Source: Microbacterium croceum (GTDB taxonomy: Bacteria; Actinomycetota; Actinomycetes; Actinomycetales; Microbacteriaceae). From it: 64,000 nucleotides of DNA. This document shows, piece after piece, positions 53,055-62,397 of this stretch. A model generated the notes under the pieces. It did not search any database, was not told where the DNA came from, and saw only the letters and a list, made by a program, of their open reading frames with translations. The position numbers and the translations under genes were made by a program. The stretch is from contig NZ_JAHWXN010000001.1 in the NCBI RefSeq assembly GCF_023091245.1, positions 1,116,001 to 1,180,000 of the forward strand, written 5' to 3'. Position 1 is the stretch's first letter, and each line of letters opens with the position of its first letter.

Positions 53055-55601
53055 ATGCGAACTCGTTCCCTGTCTACTGCCGTCGTGCTCGGCGCACTCA
53101 TCGCCCCGTTGATAATCGGGACCCCAGCTCTCGCCGCCACAGACGATCCCCTCACCCTCTCCGATGACATGAACCGCACGGTGAGCCGTGGCCTGGGTTC
53201 GTCGGCCGCCGGCGTCACTTATGACGCCGTGCCCGCCGCATCCTTCTCCGTCGCCGGCGGAGTCGCGAAACTCGCCCCGATCGCCTCGGGCGCGACGGCG
53301 ACCTTGCGCCCCCGTGCGGTATCGCTGACAGACGCCACGCAGTCCGTCGTCTTCACGCTGCCCACTTTGCCCAAGTCGGGATCGGGTGTGTACCTGAGCC
53401 TGCAGTCCCGCCTCACCGCAGCGGGCTTCTATCAGGTGCAGGTGCGCGTCGACCCTCGTGGCGTGGTGCTGCTGGAGACGCTGCGCGTGAACGGCAGCAC
53501 CCAGACCTCGCTCGGGCATGTCAACGTGCCGGAGCTGAGGGTGAAACCCGGTGTCCCCCTCACTCTCGAGACGCGGATCACAGGTTCGAGCGCCGTCACC
53601 ATCGATGCGCGTGTCTCCGCGACCGCTGCTGCCCCCGGTGCGGGGTGGAAGCTCTCGGTTGCCGACAAGGCCTCTGCGCGGTTGACGGAGGCAGGTCGCA
53701 CGGGAGCTCGCGTGTACGTGTCGCGTTCCACGCCCGCGCAGGCCGTTGCGTTCGATGATCTCCGGATCACCGAGAACGTGTCCGCGCCGACGACGCCGAC
53801 CGCGCCCACGACGCCGACCGCGCCCACGACGCCTACGACGCCCACGACGCCCACGACGCCGACGACCCCGACCGTGCCGACGACGCCGACCACCTCGTCC
53901 TCGATGCCCGCATGGGACCTCACCGGTTCTCGGATCAAGCCAGGGGCCGCAGTGCCTGGTGCAACTTCTTACGCGGTGCCGGCCGGCGCCGTGTTCGTGA
54001 ATGCGGCGGCGACCGCCGCGGGAACCGGCACAGCGGCATCGCCGTACTCGACTCTGCAGCGCGCGGTCACAGCGAGCCCCGCCGGATCGACCATCGTCGT
54101 TCGAGGTGGCACGTATCACGAGAATGTCACCGTGCCGGCGGGCAAGCGGGTCACCATCCAGTCGTATCCCGGCGAGTCCGTGTGGCTCGACGGTTCCGAG
54201 AAGCTCACCGGGTGGAAGGCCAGCGGGACTGCCTGGTACGTCAGCGGCTGGACGCACGACTTCGATTCGACTCCCAGCTTCACCAAGGGTGAGGCCGACG
54301 GCACCGCCGCCGGTTGGCGGTGGCTCAACGCGGACCGCCCGATGGCGGCGCACCCGGAGCAGGTGTGGATCGCTGGCACGCCGTTGCGCGAGGTCGGTTC
54401 TCTGGCGCAGCTGAAGGCCGGGACCTTCTTCACCGATACCGCGGCGGACCGCCTCTACATCGGCTCCGATCCGGGCAAGGGCGAGGTGCGGGCCTCTACC
54501 CTCACCAAGGCCATGTCCGTGCGTGCCGAGGGAACGGTCATCCGGGGGATCGGCGTTCGCGGCTACGCCACTTCGGTCTGGATGATGGGCGCCGTGACCG
54601 TCGAAGCACCCAAGACGACCTTCGAGAACGTCGCGCTCTACGACAACGCATCCACCGGACTCTTCGTCGGAGCGGCGGATGCCACGCTGAAGAACGTCAC
54701 AGTGGCGCGCAATGGTCTCATGGGCATCGGCGCGAACTACGCGGATCGCCTCAAGGTCACCGGACTGCTCGCGGTCGAGAACAACTCCGAGGGGTTCAAC
54801 TCCTCCCCGGTCTCGGGCGGGCTCAAGATCGCCAAGAGTCAGACCTTCAGCGTCACGGACTCGGCCTTCCTCCGCAACAACGGCCCCGGACTGTGGACCG
54901 ACCAGTCGGTGTCAGACATCGACATCGCGCGCAACGACTTCGCGTACAACACGGGAGCCGGTGTGTTCCTCGAGCTCTCGCATCGCGTGGACTTCGTGAA
55001 CAACCTGGTGCTCAACAACCAGGGCAACGGGGTGAAGATCAACAACACCGGCAGCGTGCAGATGTGGAACAACACGATCGTGGGTGGCAATCGCACGGTG
55101 AACATCGTGCAGGATTCCCGCTCTGCTCTCGACCCGTCGGTTCCCGGGCACGATCCCCGACGCCCGCTGGGCGACCCGGGCATGCCGTGGCTGATCAAGG
55201 ACATCACGATCGGCAACAACGTCATCGCGCAGAGCTCGGGCAACTGCACGCTGTGCGTCGAGGATTACACCGCGAAGTACACGGGCGCGCAGCTGAACAT
55301 CATCTCGAACGGCAACGTCTTCCAGCGCACCACCGCCACCAACCCGTCGTGGCTCGTCATCTGGTCGCGCGGTTCGGTGAACCCCAACCCGGCCATCTAC
55401 ACGTCCTTGAGCGCATACTCCACAGCGACCCAGCAGGACAAGAAGTCGGTCAGCGTGGATGCCCGCGCGGTCACCGGTGCGAACGGCGCACTGCTTCCTG
55501 CTGATGCGGCTGCGTTCGCCGCAGTGCCGATGGCACCGACGAGCGCCGTGACCGGATTGCTCGGCACCACGCAAGCGCGTCTGGGCGCGATCTTCCCCTG
55601 A
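53055..55601 (+). CDS. Secreted right-handed parallel beta-helix protein
   Basis: An 848-aa exported protein. ATG 53055 gives a Sec signal peptide (MRTRSLSTAVVLGALIAP..., cleavage near ALAATDD); the longer frame to 52878 lacks one. Residues about 35-240 form a lectin-like domain (DDMNRTVSRGLG) like the DDFNR domains of the giant proteins. A Thr/Pro linker of about 39 residues (244-282) follows. The beta-helix (about 310-800) begins AAGTGTAASPYSTLQRAV, typical of pectate-lyase-like/DUF1565 proteins, with Asn ladders (VNNLVLNN, MWNNTIVGGN). It probably binds or cleaves polysaccharide. Catalytic residues cannot be assigned. It ends with a strong terminator. Confidence 0.88.
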   Translation: MRTRSLSTAVVLGALIAPLIIGTPALAATDDPLTLSDDMNRTVSRGLGSSAAGVTYDAVPAASFSVAGGVAKLAPIASGATATLRPRAVSLTDATQSVVFTLPTLPKSGSGVYLSLQSRLTAAGFYQVQVRVDPRGVVLLETLRVNGSTQTSLGHVNVPELRVKPGVPLTLETRITGSSAVTIDARVSATAAAPGAGWKLSVADKASARLTEAGRTGARVYVSRSTPAQAVAFDDLRITENVSAPTTPTAPTTPTAPTTPTTPTTPTTPTTPTVPTTPTTSSSMPAWDLTGSRIKPGAAVPGATSYAVPAGAVFVNAAATAAGTGTAASPYSTLQRAVTASPAGSTIVVRGGTYHENVTVPAGKRVTIQSYPGESVWLDGSEKLTGWKASGTAWYVSGWTHDFDSTPSFTKGEADGTAAGWRWLNADRPMAAHPEQVWIAGTPLREVGSLAQLKAGTFFTDTAADRLYIGSDPGKGEVRASTLTKAMSVRAEGTVIRGIGVRGYATSVWMMGAVTVEAPKTTFENVALYDNASTGLFVGAADATLKNVTVARNGLMGIGANYADRLKVTGLLAVENNSEGFNSSPVSGGLKIAKSQTFSVTDSAFLRNNGPGLWTDQSVSDIDIARNDFAYNTGAGVFLELSHRVDFVNNLVLNNQGNGVKINNTGSVQMWNNTIVGGNRTVNIVQDSRSALDPSVPGHDPRRPLGDPGMPWLIKDITIGNNVIAQSSGNCTLCVEDYTAKYTGAQLNIISNGNVFQRTTATNPSWLVIWSRGSVNPNPAIYTSLSAYSTATQQDKKSVSVDARAVTGANGALLPADAAAFAAVPMAPTSAVTGLLGTTQARLGAIFP

Positions 55602-55613
55602 GCCCGTGGAGAT

Positions 55614-55648
55614 GATGGCCTGGCCGGGGCGCCCCTGGCCAGGCCATC
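55614..55648 (+). terminator. Terminator of the beta-helix gene
   Basis: Perfect 12-bp arms GATGGCCTGGCC (55614-55625) and GGCCAGGCCATC (55637-55648). The loop GGGGCGCCCCT can itself pair and extend the stem. It begins 13 bp after the stop codon and lacks a T-run. Confidence 0.8.
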
Positions 55649-55660
55649 GTCGGCTGATGC

Positions 55661-55702
55661 GCGGTGCGCGGTGTGCGGTGTGCGGTGTGCGGTGCGCGGT
55701 GG
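55661..55702. repeat. Tandem heptamer repeat (GCGGTGN)6 with degenerate extension
   Basis: Six contiguous 7-mers: GCGGTGC, three GCGGTGT, GCGGTGC, GCGGTGG. A decayed G/T-rich tail (GCGTGGTGCGTGG-like) runs to about 55775. The strand bias is extreme (almost no A). It lies between the terminators of two convergent genes, so it is non-coding. Likely a slippage-prone microsatellite. Confidence 0.8.
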
Positions 55703-55839
55703 CGCGTGGTGCGTGGCGGTATGCGGCGCGTGGTGGTGCGTGGTGCGTGGTGCGATCGACGGTGCTGACACAGAACCGGGCGGGTGTCGTCCATGCGACG
55801 GATCCCGCGCGGTTCGTCCCGTGACATCCGGGTGCCCTC

Positions 55840-55876
55840 GTCAGGACCCCGCCGGCCGCGCCTGCGGGGTCCTGAC
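55840..55876 (-). terminator. Terminator of the second giant surface protein gene
   Basis: Perfect 13-bp arms at 55840-55852 and 55864-55876 with an 11-nt loop. It begins 7 bp after the minus-strand stop at 55883. The stem is very GC-rich with no T-tract. Confidence 0.8.
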
Positions 55877-55882
55877 GTCGTA

Positions 55883-58800
55883 CTACTGGGCGGGACCCGC
55901 CCAGAGGTTGTCGTAGCTGTACACCAGCGGGACCGTGGTCGCGCTCGACGACAGGTAGCTGTTGACTCCGACGTAGCCGGGCGCCTGCAGCACCGCGGTG
56001 CTGTCGGTGATGGTCGAGGCCCACGCGGTCGGTTCCGTCGTGCCAGTACGCCACACCTTCGCCTTGAGCGTCGTCGCGTTCGTGCCAGTCACCTGGAACC
56101 GCACGTTGAGCGAGTCCGGGCCGGTGACGGTCAGACCGGAGACCGTCGTCGAGGCGAGCACTGTCTCGGTTCCGGCCACGGTCTTGGTCAGCCACAGCGC
56201 GACCGTGCCGTTCGCCGCCACGCGGAACTTCGCGCGGTAGTCGTTGGCGCTGTCGATCTGGCGTCCGATCGCGGAGAAGTAGTAGCCTCCGCCGGTCGAC
56301 GGTTGATTGAACGCGACGGTATAGCGTTCCTCGGTGTTCGCCGACGGCGTCGAGCCGGCCAGCACGGCGGTGTAGTTGTTCCCCGCCGAGAGCGTCACCT
56401 TGCCGACGCCATCAGCCACCGAGAACTTGCTCAGGGCGGTGGTGGTGCCGGGGAGCATGGTCCACGAACCGCTGGTTCCGGAGTTGCCCCAGCCGTTGGT
56501 GGCGGTGCGATCGAAGGTGTCGGTCGCCCAGACCGCGGGCGCAGTCACTGTGACCTGCGCCGTCGTCGTCGCCGAAGCTCCGCGGTTGTCCTTCACCTCG
56601 AGAGTGACGGTGTAGGTGCCCGCCGCAGCGTAGGCGTGAGTCGCGGTGGCTCCGGTGCCCGTGGTGCTGTCGCCGAAGTCCCAGGCGTACGAGGCGATCG
56701 CGCCGTCCGGGTCCGATGATCCGGAGCCATCGAAAGCCGCGCTCAGGTCGGTGACTGCAGAGGTGAAGGCCGCCGTCGGTGCCGCGTTCTGCGTGATCAC
56801 GACATCCTGTGTCACGGAGTGCGTTCCACCGCGGTTGTCGGTCACCGTGAGGCGCACCGTGTAGGTGCCGGTCTGCGCGTAGGTGTGCGTCGCGGTCGCG
56901 CCGGTCCCGGTGGTGCTGTCACCGAAGTCCCACGCGTACGAGGCGACGGTTCCGTCGGGATCGGCCGAGGCCGACCCGTCCACGCTCAGATCGCGCTGGT
57001 CACTGGTCGCCGTGAAAGCGGCCGTGGGGAGCTGGTTCACCGGCTCCGTCGCGGTGACGCTGCGCGTCGTACTGGCCGATGCGCCGCTGTCGTCGGTGAC
57101 GGTGAGCGTCACCGTGTAGGTGCCGGCTGCGGCGTACGTGTGCGACGCGGTCGCCCCTGTGCCGGTCTCGCCATCGCCGAACGTCCACGCGTACCCGGTG
57201 ATGGTGCCGTCCTGGTCCGCCGATGCCGACGCATCGACCGCGAGACCGAGGTTCGTCATGGTGGGCGTGAACGCCGCGGTCGGCGCCTGGTTCGCCGGCG
57301 TGCGTCCTGCCGCGGCGAAGTGCGCGCGGATCCGGTCGCCGCTCAGCGCCACGGGATAGACGGCCACCTCATCGAGGGTGCCCGCGAGATAGTTGCTCGT
57401 CGTGCCGCCCCAGGTGCGGTCTGCGCCGATGCGCCAGTAGCCGCGCTGGTTCAGAGCACCGGTGACCCCGTTGCTTCCGATGAGTTGGCTGTCGACCCAG
57501 AACTTCATTCCGGCACTGCCCTGCGTGGCGACGACATGATGCCACTGGCCGTCGTTGAAAGCGGTGGACGTGGCGATCGTGGTCTGCGTGCCGTTGTTGG
57601 CCCCGAACACGAGTTTGCCGTTCGACTGCATCGTGACCTGACGGTCGATGCTGCCCGTGTTGCTGCTGAGCCCACTCGTCGTGTTGCCGAACCCGATGAG
57701 GGTTCCGCCCTTGTTCGATGTGGACTTGAACCACAGCTCGGCGCTGTAGGCGGACGGTGCGTTCCACGCCTCCTGTGCGACGATCTGAGCGTTGGTGCCG
57801 TTGAACGTGGTCGCGGAGTCGCCCGTGACCGCGCCGGTGACATTGCGTGTCACTGTGCCGGCGAGGTTTCCCGTGGTCCCGCCGACGGCGGAGTCACGGA
57901 TCGTGCCGGACGTCGTCTCGTTCAGCCGCCAGTAGAGGTCGGGGGTGTCTGCGGACACCGCGGCGCCGTACGTGTCGGTCGGCGCGGCGGTCCAGGTGGC
58001 CGCGCGGCCGCTGGCGAGGTAGTGCGCCTGCACGTCGCTCTTCGGAAGTGCCTTGGCGTACACGGCGACGTCGTCGATCGTGCCGGAGAGGGCCATGTCG
58101 GTCGGACGGTTCGTGAAGCCGCTCGTCTGGTCGGCGCCGATGCGCCAGTAGCCGGAGTGCGACTTGGGTGCGGTGTACGACTGGTCACGGCCCACACGGT
58201 CGCCGTCGACGAAGAGCTGCATGCCTTCGCTGCCGACAGTGCCCACGATGTGGTGCCACTGGCCGTCGTTGATGCTCGTGCGGCTGAAGACCGTGCGGTA
58301 CGAACCGTCGTTGATCGCGAAGTTCGCGCGACCGGACGAATCGAGGTAGAGGACACGATCCGTGTTGCCGGCTGTCGAGGTGCCGGCCGCCGAGTCGCCG
58401 AAGCCGACGATACGACCGCCGCGCGAGCTGGTGGTCTTGACCCAGGCCTCGACGGACACGGCGGCATCCGCGTCGACGGCGTCCTGTGTCGTCATCTTCG
58501 GGTTGCTGCCGCCGGCCGACGTCACCGCCTTGTCGCCGTCGTTGGTCAGGGCGCCGTTCGCACCGAGGGTGAGTGTGCTCGACGAGCCGGGAGCGTCTCC
58601 GACATCATCGGCGAAGCGCGTCCCCGTGGTCTCGCCGAGACGCCAGTAGTGCGTGGCTCCGCTGGCCCTCACCGCGGCTCGGTAAGCCGACGTGGGGGTG
58701 CCGGACACGGTGATGTAGGGCGACCAGGCGCTCCACTGCACATTGCCGTCGGCATCCTTCGCGCGCACTTGGTAGCGAACCTGACTTCCTGGCGTCTGCC

Positions 58801-60355
58801 CGGTGTCGGTCGCGCTCAGGCTGGGCAGCTTCCAGAACTCGCTGTCCGTACGCGTGAAGGTCGCGATCTTGGTGGCGGGGCTGCGGAACACGTCGTAGGT
58901 GATCGCCGCGTTGTCGCGGTCCCAGACGCTGCTGAACGGGATGCGGACCACACCCGCTTCGTCGGAGTACGGAGCCGGAGTGAAGCCTGCCGAGTTGATC
59001 GGTCCGACCGCATGCGGCGACGTGGTGCGCTTCGCGAACCGCACGAGCCCCTGCTGGGCGACGTTGTTCACCTTCGGGAACTCGCCACCGAGCACGATGT
59101 ACTCCGAGTTGCCCGTCACCGACCATGCGGCCTGACGGGCCGAGGTGTAGGAGCCGAACTCCAGGTCGGGGTACCAGTGCAGCAGGCCCGTGTAGGGGAT
59201 GCCGGTGTAGTCCCAGCCGTAGGCGTCCTTCTTGGTCGTGATGCCGGTCGGGAAGGTGGGCTCCGCCGTCGCCTTCTGCCAGCGCGACCGCGGGTTGGTG
59301 TCGGGGAAGCCGCCGATCACGGAGCAGTCGTGGCGGTGGCTCACGGAGTACAGGACCTGTCCCTGGGGGAAGCTCGCGTACGAGTCGCCCAGGCAGTCGT
59401 TGACCCAGTTGATGCCGCCCGTATAGGGGTCGGCCGCGAAGGTGCCCTCGAACGTGGCGCCCGTGCCGAATGCGTATGCGGTGCCGTAGACCTGCACGCC
59501 GTCCGTGCTCAGGCTCGAGATCGCGCCGTTGAGTCCGGCAGTGCGGATGCGGTCGGTGGCGGCCCAGGCCAGCGCATTGCCTGAGGACGCCTCGAGCGAG
59601 GCCATTCCGTAGACGGCTGCGCCGTTGAGCTCGGTGAATGAGCCGCCGATGATGACGCGAGAGCTGTCGGGGCTCATCACCATGTCCCAGACGAATCCGT
59701 CGCCGCCAGCGGACGGCGCCCAGTCGGTGATCGCCTTGGTGGTGGTGTTCCACGCCGCGAGCTCGCTGCGAGGCTTGCCGCCGCTGGAGCGGAAGTTGCC
59801 GCCGACGTAGACCGTGTCGCCCGCGAAGGCGAAGCCGCGCACCTGCCCGTCGGCGCGGGGCGCCCAGTCGAGCAGGGCGCCGGTTGCGACGTCGAAGGCG
59901 GCGACGTGCGCGCGCGCCTGGCCGTCGACGGTGGTGAAGTCGCCGCCGAAATACACGGTCTTCCCGTCGGGAGTGCCTCGGACGACAAGTCCCTGCGCAT
60001 CCATGCTGTGGGCGAAGTTCGCGACCGGGTTGCCCGTGCGGATATCGAACGCGAAGATGTTGTTCGCGTCGATCTCGCCTGCGCCTCCCACGGCGACCCC
60101 CGGCGGACGCGCCTTCGTGAAGCTGCCGGTCACGTACACCGTGTTCCCTACGACGGCCTGGCTCCACACCACGCCGTTGATCTGCCAGGTCGGCAGGGCG
60201 TCGGCGCTGACGGTGTCGGGCAGCGCGGGTGTCTCCGCGGCGGAGGCGTTCTGTGTGGGGCCGGCGAAGACCAGCATCGCGGCCAGCATCGTTGCGGCGG
60301 TGGCGAATGCGGCCAGTGTCCGACGGAGGCGCTGTGCACCGGTCGCTCGGGTCAT
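55883..60355 (-). CDS. Giant secreted protein: beta-propeller, FN3-like, two LamG, three PKD and one lectin-like domain
   Basis: A 1490-aa protein; ATG 60355 with AAGGA about 8 nt upstream (the longer frame to 60412 is rejected). Sec signal peptide ending near ASAAET. Order: propeller-like domain (about 45-470), FN3-like region (470-565), LamG 1 (570-780), LamG 2 (790-1010), three PKD repeats (1020-1275) and a jelly-roll-like domain beginning DTFDRT (1280-1490). It is collinear with the 1781-aa protein at 46814 but lacks the fourth PKD and the second lectin-like domain. Shared features include ALPTWQINGVVW/ALPTVQINGIVW and the GQWHH segments of LamG. No cell-wall sorting signal. Probably a glycan-binding surface or matrix protein, exported by Sec. 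Confidence 0.88.
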   Translation of the reverse strand: MTRATGAQRLRRTLAAFATAATMLAAMLVFAGPTQNASAAETPALPDTVSADALPTWQINGVVWSQAVVGNTVYVTGSFTKARPPGVAVGGAGEIDANNIFAFDIRTGNPVANFAHSMDAQGLVVRGTPDGKTVYFGGDFTTVDGQARAHVAAFDVATGALLDWAPRADGQVRGFAFAGDTVYVGGNFRSSGGKPRSELAAWNTTTKAITDWAPSAGGDGFVWDMVMSPDSSRVIIGGSFTELNGAAVYGMASLEASSGNALAWAATDRIRTAGLNGAISSLSTDGVQVYGTAYAFGTGATFEGTFAADPYTGGINWVNDCLGDSYASFPQGQVLYSVSHRHDCSVIGGFPDTNPRSRWQKATAEPTFPTGITTKKDAYGWDYTGIPYTGLLHWYPDLEFGSYTSARQAAWSVTGNSEYIVLGGEFPKVNNVAQQGLVRFAKRTTSPHAVGPINSAGFTPAPYSDEAGVVRIPFSSVWDRDNAAITYDVFRSPATKIATFTRTDSEFWKLPSLSATDTGQTPGSQVRYQVRAKDADGNVQWSAWSPYITVSGTPTSAYRAAVRASGATHYWRLGETTGTRFADDVGDAPGSSSTLTLGANGALTNDGDKAVTSAGGSNPKMTTQDAVDADAAVSVEAWVKTTSSRGGRIVGFGDSAAGTSTAGNTDRVLYLDSSGRANFAINDGSYRTVFSRTSINDGQWHHIVGTVGSEGMQLFVDGDRVGRDQSYTAPKSHSGYWRIGADQTSGFTNRPTDMALSGTIDDVAVYAKALPKSDVQAHYLASGRAATWTAAPTDTYGAAVSADTPDLYWRLNETTSGTIRDSAVGGTTGNLAGTVTRNVTGAVTGDSATTFNGTNAQIVAQEAWNAPSAYSAELWFKSTSNKGGTLIGFGNTTSGLSSNTGSIDRQVTMQSNGKLVFGANNGTQTTIATSTAFNDGQWHHVVATQGSAGMKFWVDSQLIGSNGVTGALNQRGYWRIGADRTWGGTTSNYLAGTLDEVAVYPVALSGDRIRAHFAAAGRTPANQAPTAAFTPTMTNLGLAVDASASADQDGTITGYAWTFGDGETGTGATASHTYAAAGTYTVTLTVTDDSGASASTTRSVTATEPVNQLPTAAFTATSDQRDLSVDGSASADPDGTVASYAWDFGDSTTGTGATATHTYAQTGTYTVRLTVTDNRGGTHSVTQDVVITQNAAPTAAFTSAVTDLSAAFDGSGSSDPDGAIASYAWDFGDSTTGTGATATHAYAAAGTYTVTLEVKDNRGASATTTAQVTVTAPAVWATDTFDRTATNGWGNSGTSGSWTMLPGTTTALSKFSVADGVGKVTLSAGNNYTAVLAGSTPSANTEERYTVAFNQPSTGGGYYFSAIGRQIDSANDYRAKFRVAANGTVALWLTKTVAGTETVLASTTVSGLTVTGPDSLNVRFQVTGTNATTLKAKVWRTGTTEPTAWASTITDSTAVLQAPGYVGVNSYLSSSATTVPLVYSYDNLWAGPAQ

Positions 60356-60411
60356 GACGGGTCCTTCGGTAGTGGTCGTGAAATGGGGGGCGGTCATCGG
60401 TCTGCGCATCA

Positions 60412-61059
60412 TCAGCTCAGACCGCCCCGGAAGACGGCGGATGTGTGGACGGCGTCGAAGTCGACCACCAACGTGATCTCCGAACGGGCGTCGGACGGAA
60501 CAGCGAACGCGTAGAAGGCCTTCGCGGTCTTGCCCGGCTGTAGGGTTCCCGCGAAGTCGACCGCCTCGGCATCGGCGGCATAGACCTTCGTCAGCGGGGC
60601 GCCGTCGGCATCGAGCAGCGTCAGCACCGCTGTGCCGAGGTCGATGGCGTGGTCCGAACCGTTCGAGATCGTGATGGTGAGACGCGCGTACTCGCGCCCG
60701 GGGAAGCTGCCGGGCCCCTCGCTGGTCTCCTTGTCGAACGACACGTCCGCGATCGCGACCTTCACACTGTCCTCGTACGACACGGCGCCGGACGTCGACG
60801 CAGGCTTGGCGCTCTGCGTCGGCTTCGATGCCTTCCCGTCGCGCACGACCTTCGCGATCGGCTGATCGGGATCGGCGGCATCCGACGTCGCCGACGGCGC
60901 GGGAGAGCTCCCCGGCGACTCGGTCGGCGCGCTCGTCGATGTGCTCGACGACGGGCTCGGTCTGGCGTCGCTCTGCGGCTCACCTGTGCTTGAACACGCG
61001 ACAAGAGTCGCGCAGAGTACCAATGTTGCGACGCACGCGTACGCTCGAACAATCCCCAC
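60412..61059 (-). CDS. Lipoprotein with DUF4352-like domain
   Basis: A 215-aa predicted lipoprotein with signal peptide and lipobox LVAC (C22). A long Ser/Thr/Pro linker (about residues 23-90) precedes an Ig-like beta domain (about 95-215) with YARLTITISNGSDHAIDLGTAVLTL. This domain parallels the exported protein at 46118. Start GTG 61059, coinciding with a TGGGGA motif. It precedes the giant gene at 60355 on the same strand with 56 bp between, repeating the gene order seen at 46118-46814. A partner or anchor for the giant protein is plausible but unproven. Confidence 0.8.
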   Translation of the reverse strand: MGIVRAYACVATLVLCATLVACSSTGEPQSDARPSPSSSTSTSAPTESPGSSPAPSATSDAADPDQPIAKVVRDGKASKPTQSAKPASTSGAVSYEDSVKVAIADVSFDKETSEGPGSFPGREYARLTITISNGSDHAIDLGTAVLTLLDADGAPLTKVYAADAEAVDFAGTLQPGKTAKAFYAFAVPSDARSEITLVVDFDAVHTSAVFRGGLS

Positions 61060-61155
61060 GATTGCTATCCCCAGTTTTCCCCAATGGGGGAAGCCGCCGG
61101 ATCCGTGTACGGATTCCGCCGATCGGTGTCATACCCCTATGACACTCATTCCCCA
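61053..61155 (-). promoter_or_regulatory. TGGGGA repeats and CCCC-centred inverted repeat upstream of the lipoprotein gene
   Basis: In plus coordinates TCCCCA occurs at 61053, 61068, 61078 and 61150, two of them 15 bp apart. GTGTCATA-CCCC-TATGACAC (61126-61145) is a perfect 8-bp-arm inverted repeat about 67 bp upstream of the start. The remaining stretch to 61236 shows no gene. It is a candidate regulatory region for the lipoprotein-giant protein pair. Confidence 0.45.
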
Positions 61156-61236
61156 GATTTGATCAGGGTAGCGTGTCGCAGCCGGGAAATCCAGAGAAAT
61201 ATCTGAACAGCTCTGTGGTGGGCTCTCGCGAGCACG

Positions 61237-62397
61237 TCAGCGAGAGGAGAACCTCGACAGCACGGCGAGGATCTCCGACTGGTAGCGCGCCGTGTTGAAC
61301 CGCGTGCTCGCCTTGGCGGCATCGGCCAGCGCGAGGGCGCGGAATCGCTGCCAGTCGTCGCGGATCCGGCGGATGCCGTCCGCGAGTGCCGGCGCGTCAT
61401 CCATGGCGACCAGGACCGTGGAATCGAACCCGGATGCGGCCTCGCGCAGGCCCGTGTGATCGGCGACGACAACCGGTCGTGCGCTGAGAACGGCCTCGAT
61501 CACGACATTGCCGAACGATTCATCGGCACGGGAGGGCACGATCGCCACGTCGGAGGCTGCCACAGCCTCCCAGACGGACGGGAGGAAGCCGACGAAGCGC
61601 ACACGATCCTCGAGCGCCAAGGCCGTGACGCGCTGGCGGAGCTCTGCCTCATACCACTCGTAGCCGGGGAACACGTCGCCCACGATGTCGGCGTGCGCTT
61701 CGACGCCCTGATCGCGCAGCAGGGCGATCGCGTCGACCACGAGGTCGACACCCTTGCGTGGGGAGAGGCGCCCCACATACGCCACGCGAAGGGCGGAGTC
61801 GATGCTCTCGCGCGGAGGGGTCACGGCGGCGGGCCCCTCCACGCCGTTGTGGACGACCCATACGCCGCCGGTGCCCGCACGTGCCTTCGGACGGCACACG
61901 CGCAGACTCGTCTCGGAGTTGAAGACGATGCCGTTGGCGAGCCGTAGTGGCGCGGTGAGGAGCCGGCGGGAGGCGGGCGACAGCGACGCCTCCGCTTCAT
62001 GCACATACACGATCCCCGGCCGCCGCGACAGGCGCGCCGCCAGGGTCCAGAACGGCGTCGTGAGAGTGTTGGCGAACACGATGTCGGCGTTCACCTCGCG
62101 GATGAGCCGACGCATGCGGGGGAGAGCTGAGAAAGTCGTCCTCAGCAGGTCGATCATCCCGCGCGGGGAGAGCATGCTCTTGCGGATGATGGGCGCCGCG
62201 AGCACCCGCACCTCGGCTCCGGTCTCGCGGAGAAACGGGATGAGCGGACCGTCGACCGAGCAGGTCACCACCACACGATCGCCCGCGGCGCGGAACGCTC
62301 GCACGGCCTCCAGGACCATGCGGTCCGAGCCGTAGAGGTCCGCGGAGGGGTTCGCGACGAGGATGGTCCGCCCGCTGGGCGCGACGGCGTCTGTCAT
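61237..62397 (-). CDS. GT4-family glycosyltransferase
   Basis: A 386-aa GT-B glycosyltransferase. It has an N-terminal Rossmann half (ANPSADLYGSDRMVLE), a central AYVGRLSPRKGVDLVVDA and a C-terminal donor site PSRADESFGNVVIEAVLSARPVV with the family E-x7-E. It would transfer a sugar from a nucleotide donor onto a growing surface glycan in the cytosol. ATG 62397 overlaps the upstream gene's stop (ATGA), so it is cotranscribed with the two genes upstream. The sugar specificity is not readable. Confidence 0.92.
   Translation of the reverse strand: MTDAVAPSGRTILVANPSADLYGSDRMVLEAVRAFRAAGDRVVVTCSVDGPLIPFLRETGAEVRVLAAPIIRKSMLSPRGMIDLLRTTFSALPRMRRLIREVNADIVFANTLTTPFWTLAARLSRRPGIVYVHEAEASLSPASRRLLTAPLRLANGIVFNSETSLRVCRPKARAGTGGVWVVHNGVEGPAAVTPPRESIDSALRVAYVGRLSPRKGVDLVVDAIALLRDQGVEAHADIVGDVFPGYEWYEAELRQRVTALALEDRVRFVGFLPSVWEAVAASDVAIVPSRADESFGNVVIEAVLSARPVVVADHTGLREAASGFDSTVLVAMDDAPALADGIRRIRDDWQRFRALALADAAKASTRFNTARYQSEILAVLSRFSSR

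Noticed and set aside
53785..53890. Short nucleotide repeats (ACGCCGACC-like) resembling a CRISPR or satellite
   Set aside because: They encode an in-frame Thr-Pro linker, have no spacers, and continue the beta-helix protein.
61400..61450. tRNA-like string (GGAATCGAACCCGG) on the plus strand
   Set aside because: It lies within the GT4 coding sequence and no cloverleaf can be drawn around it.
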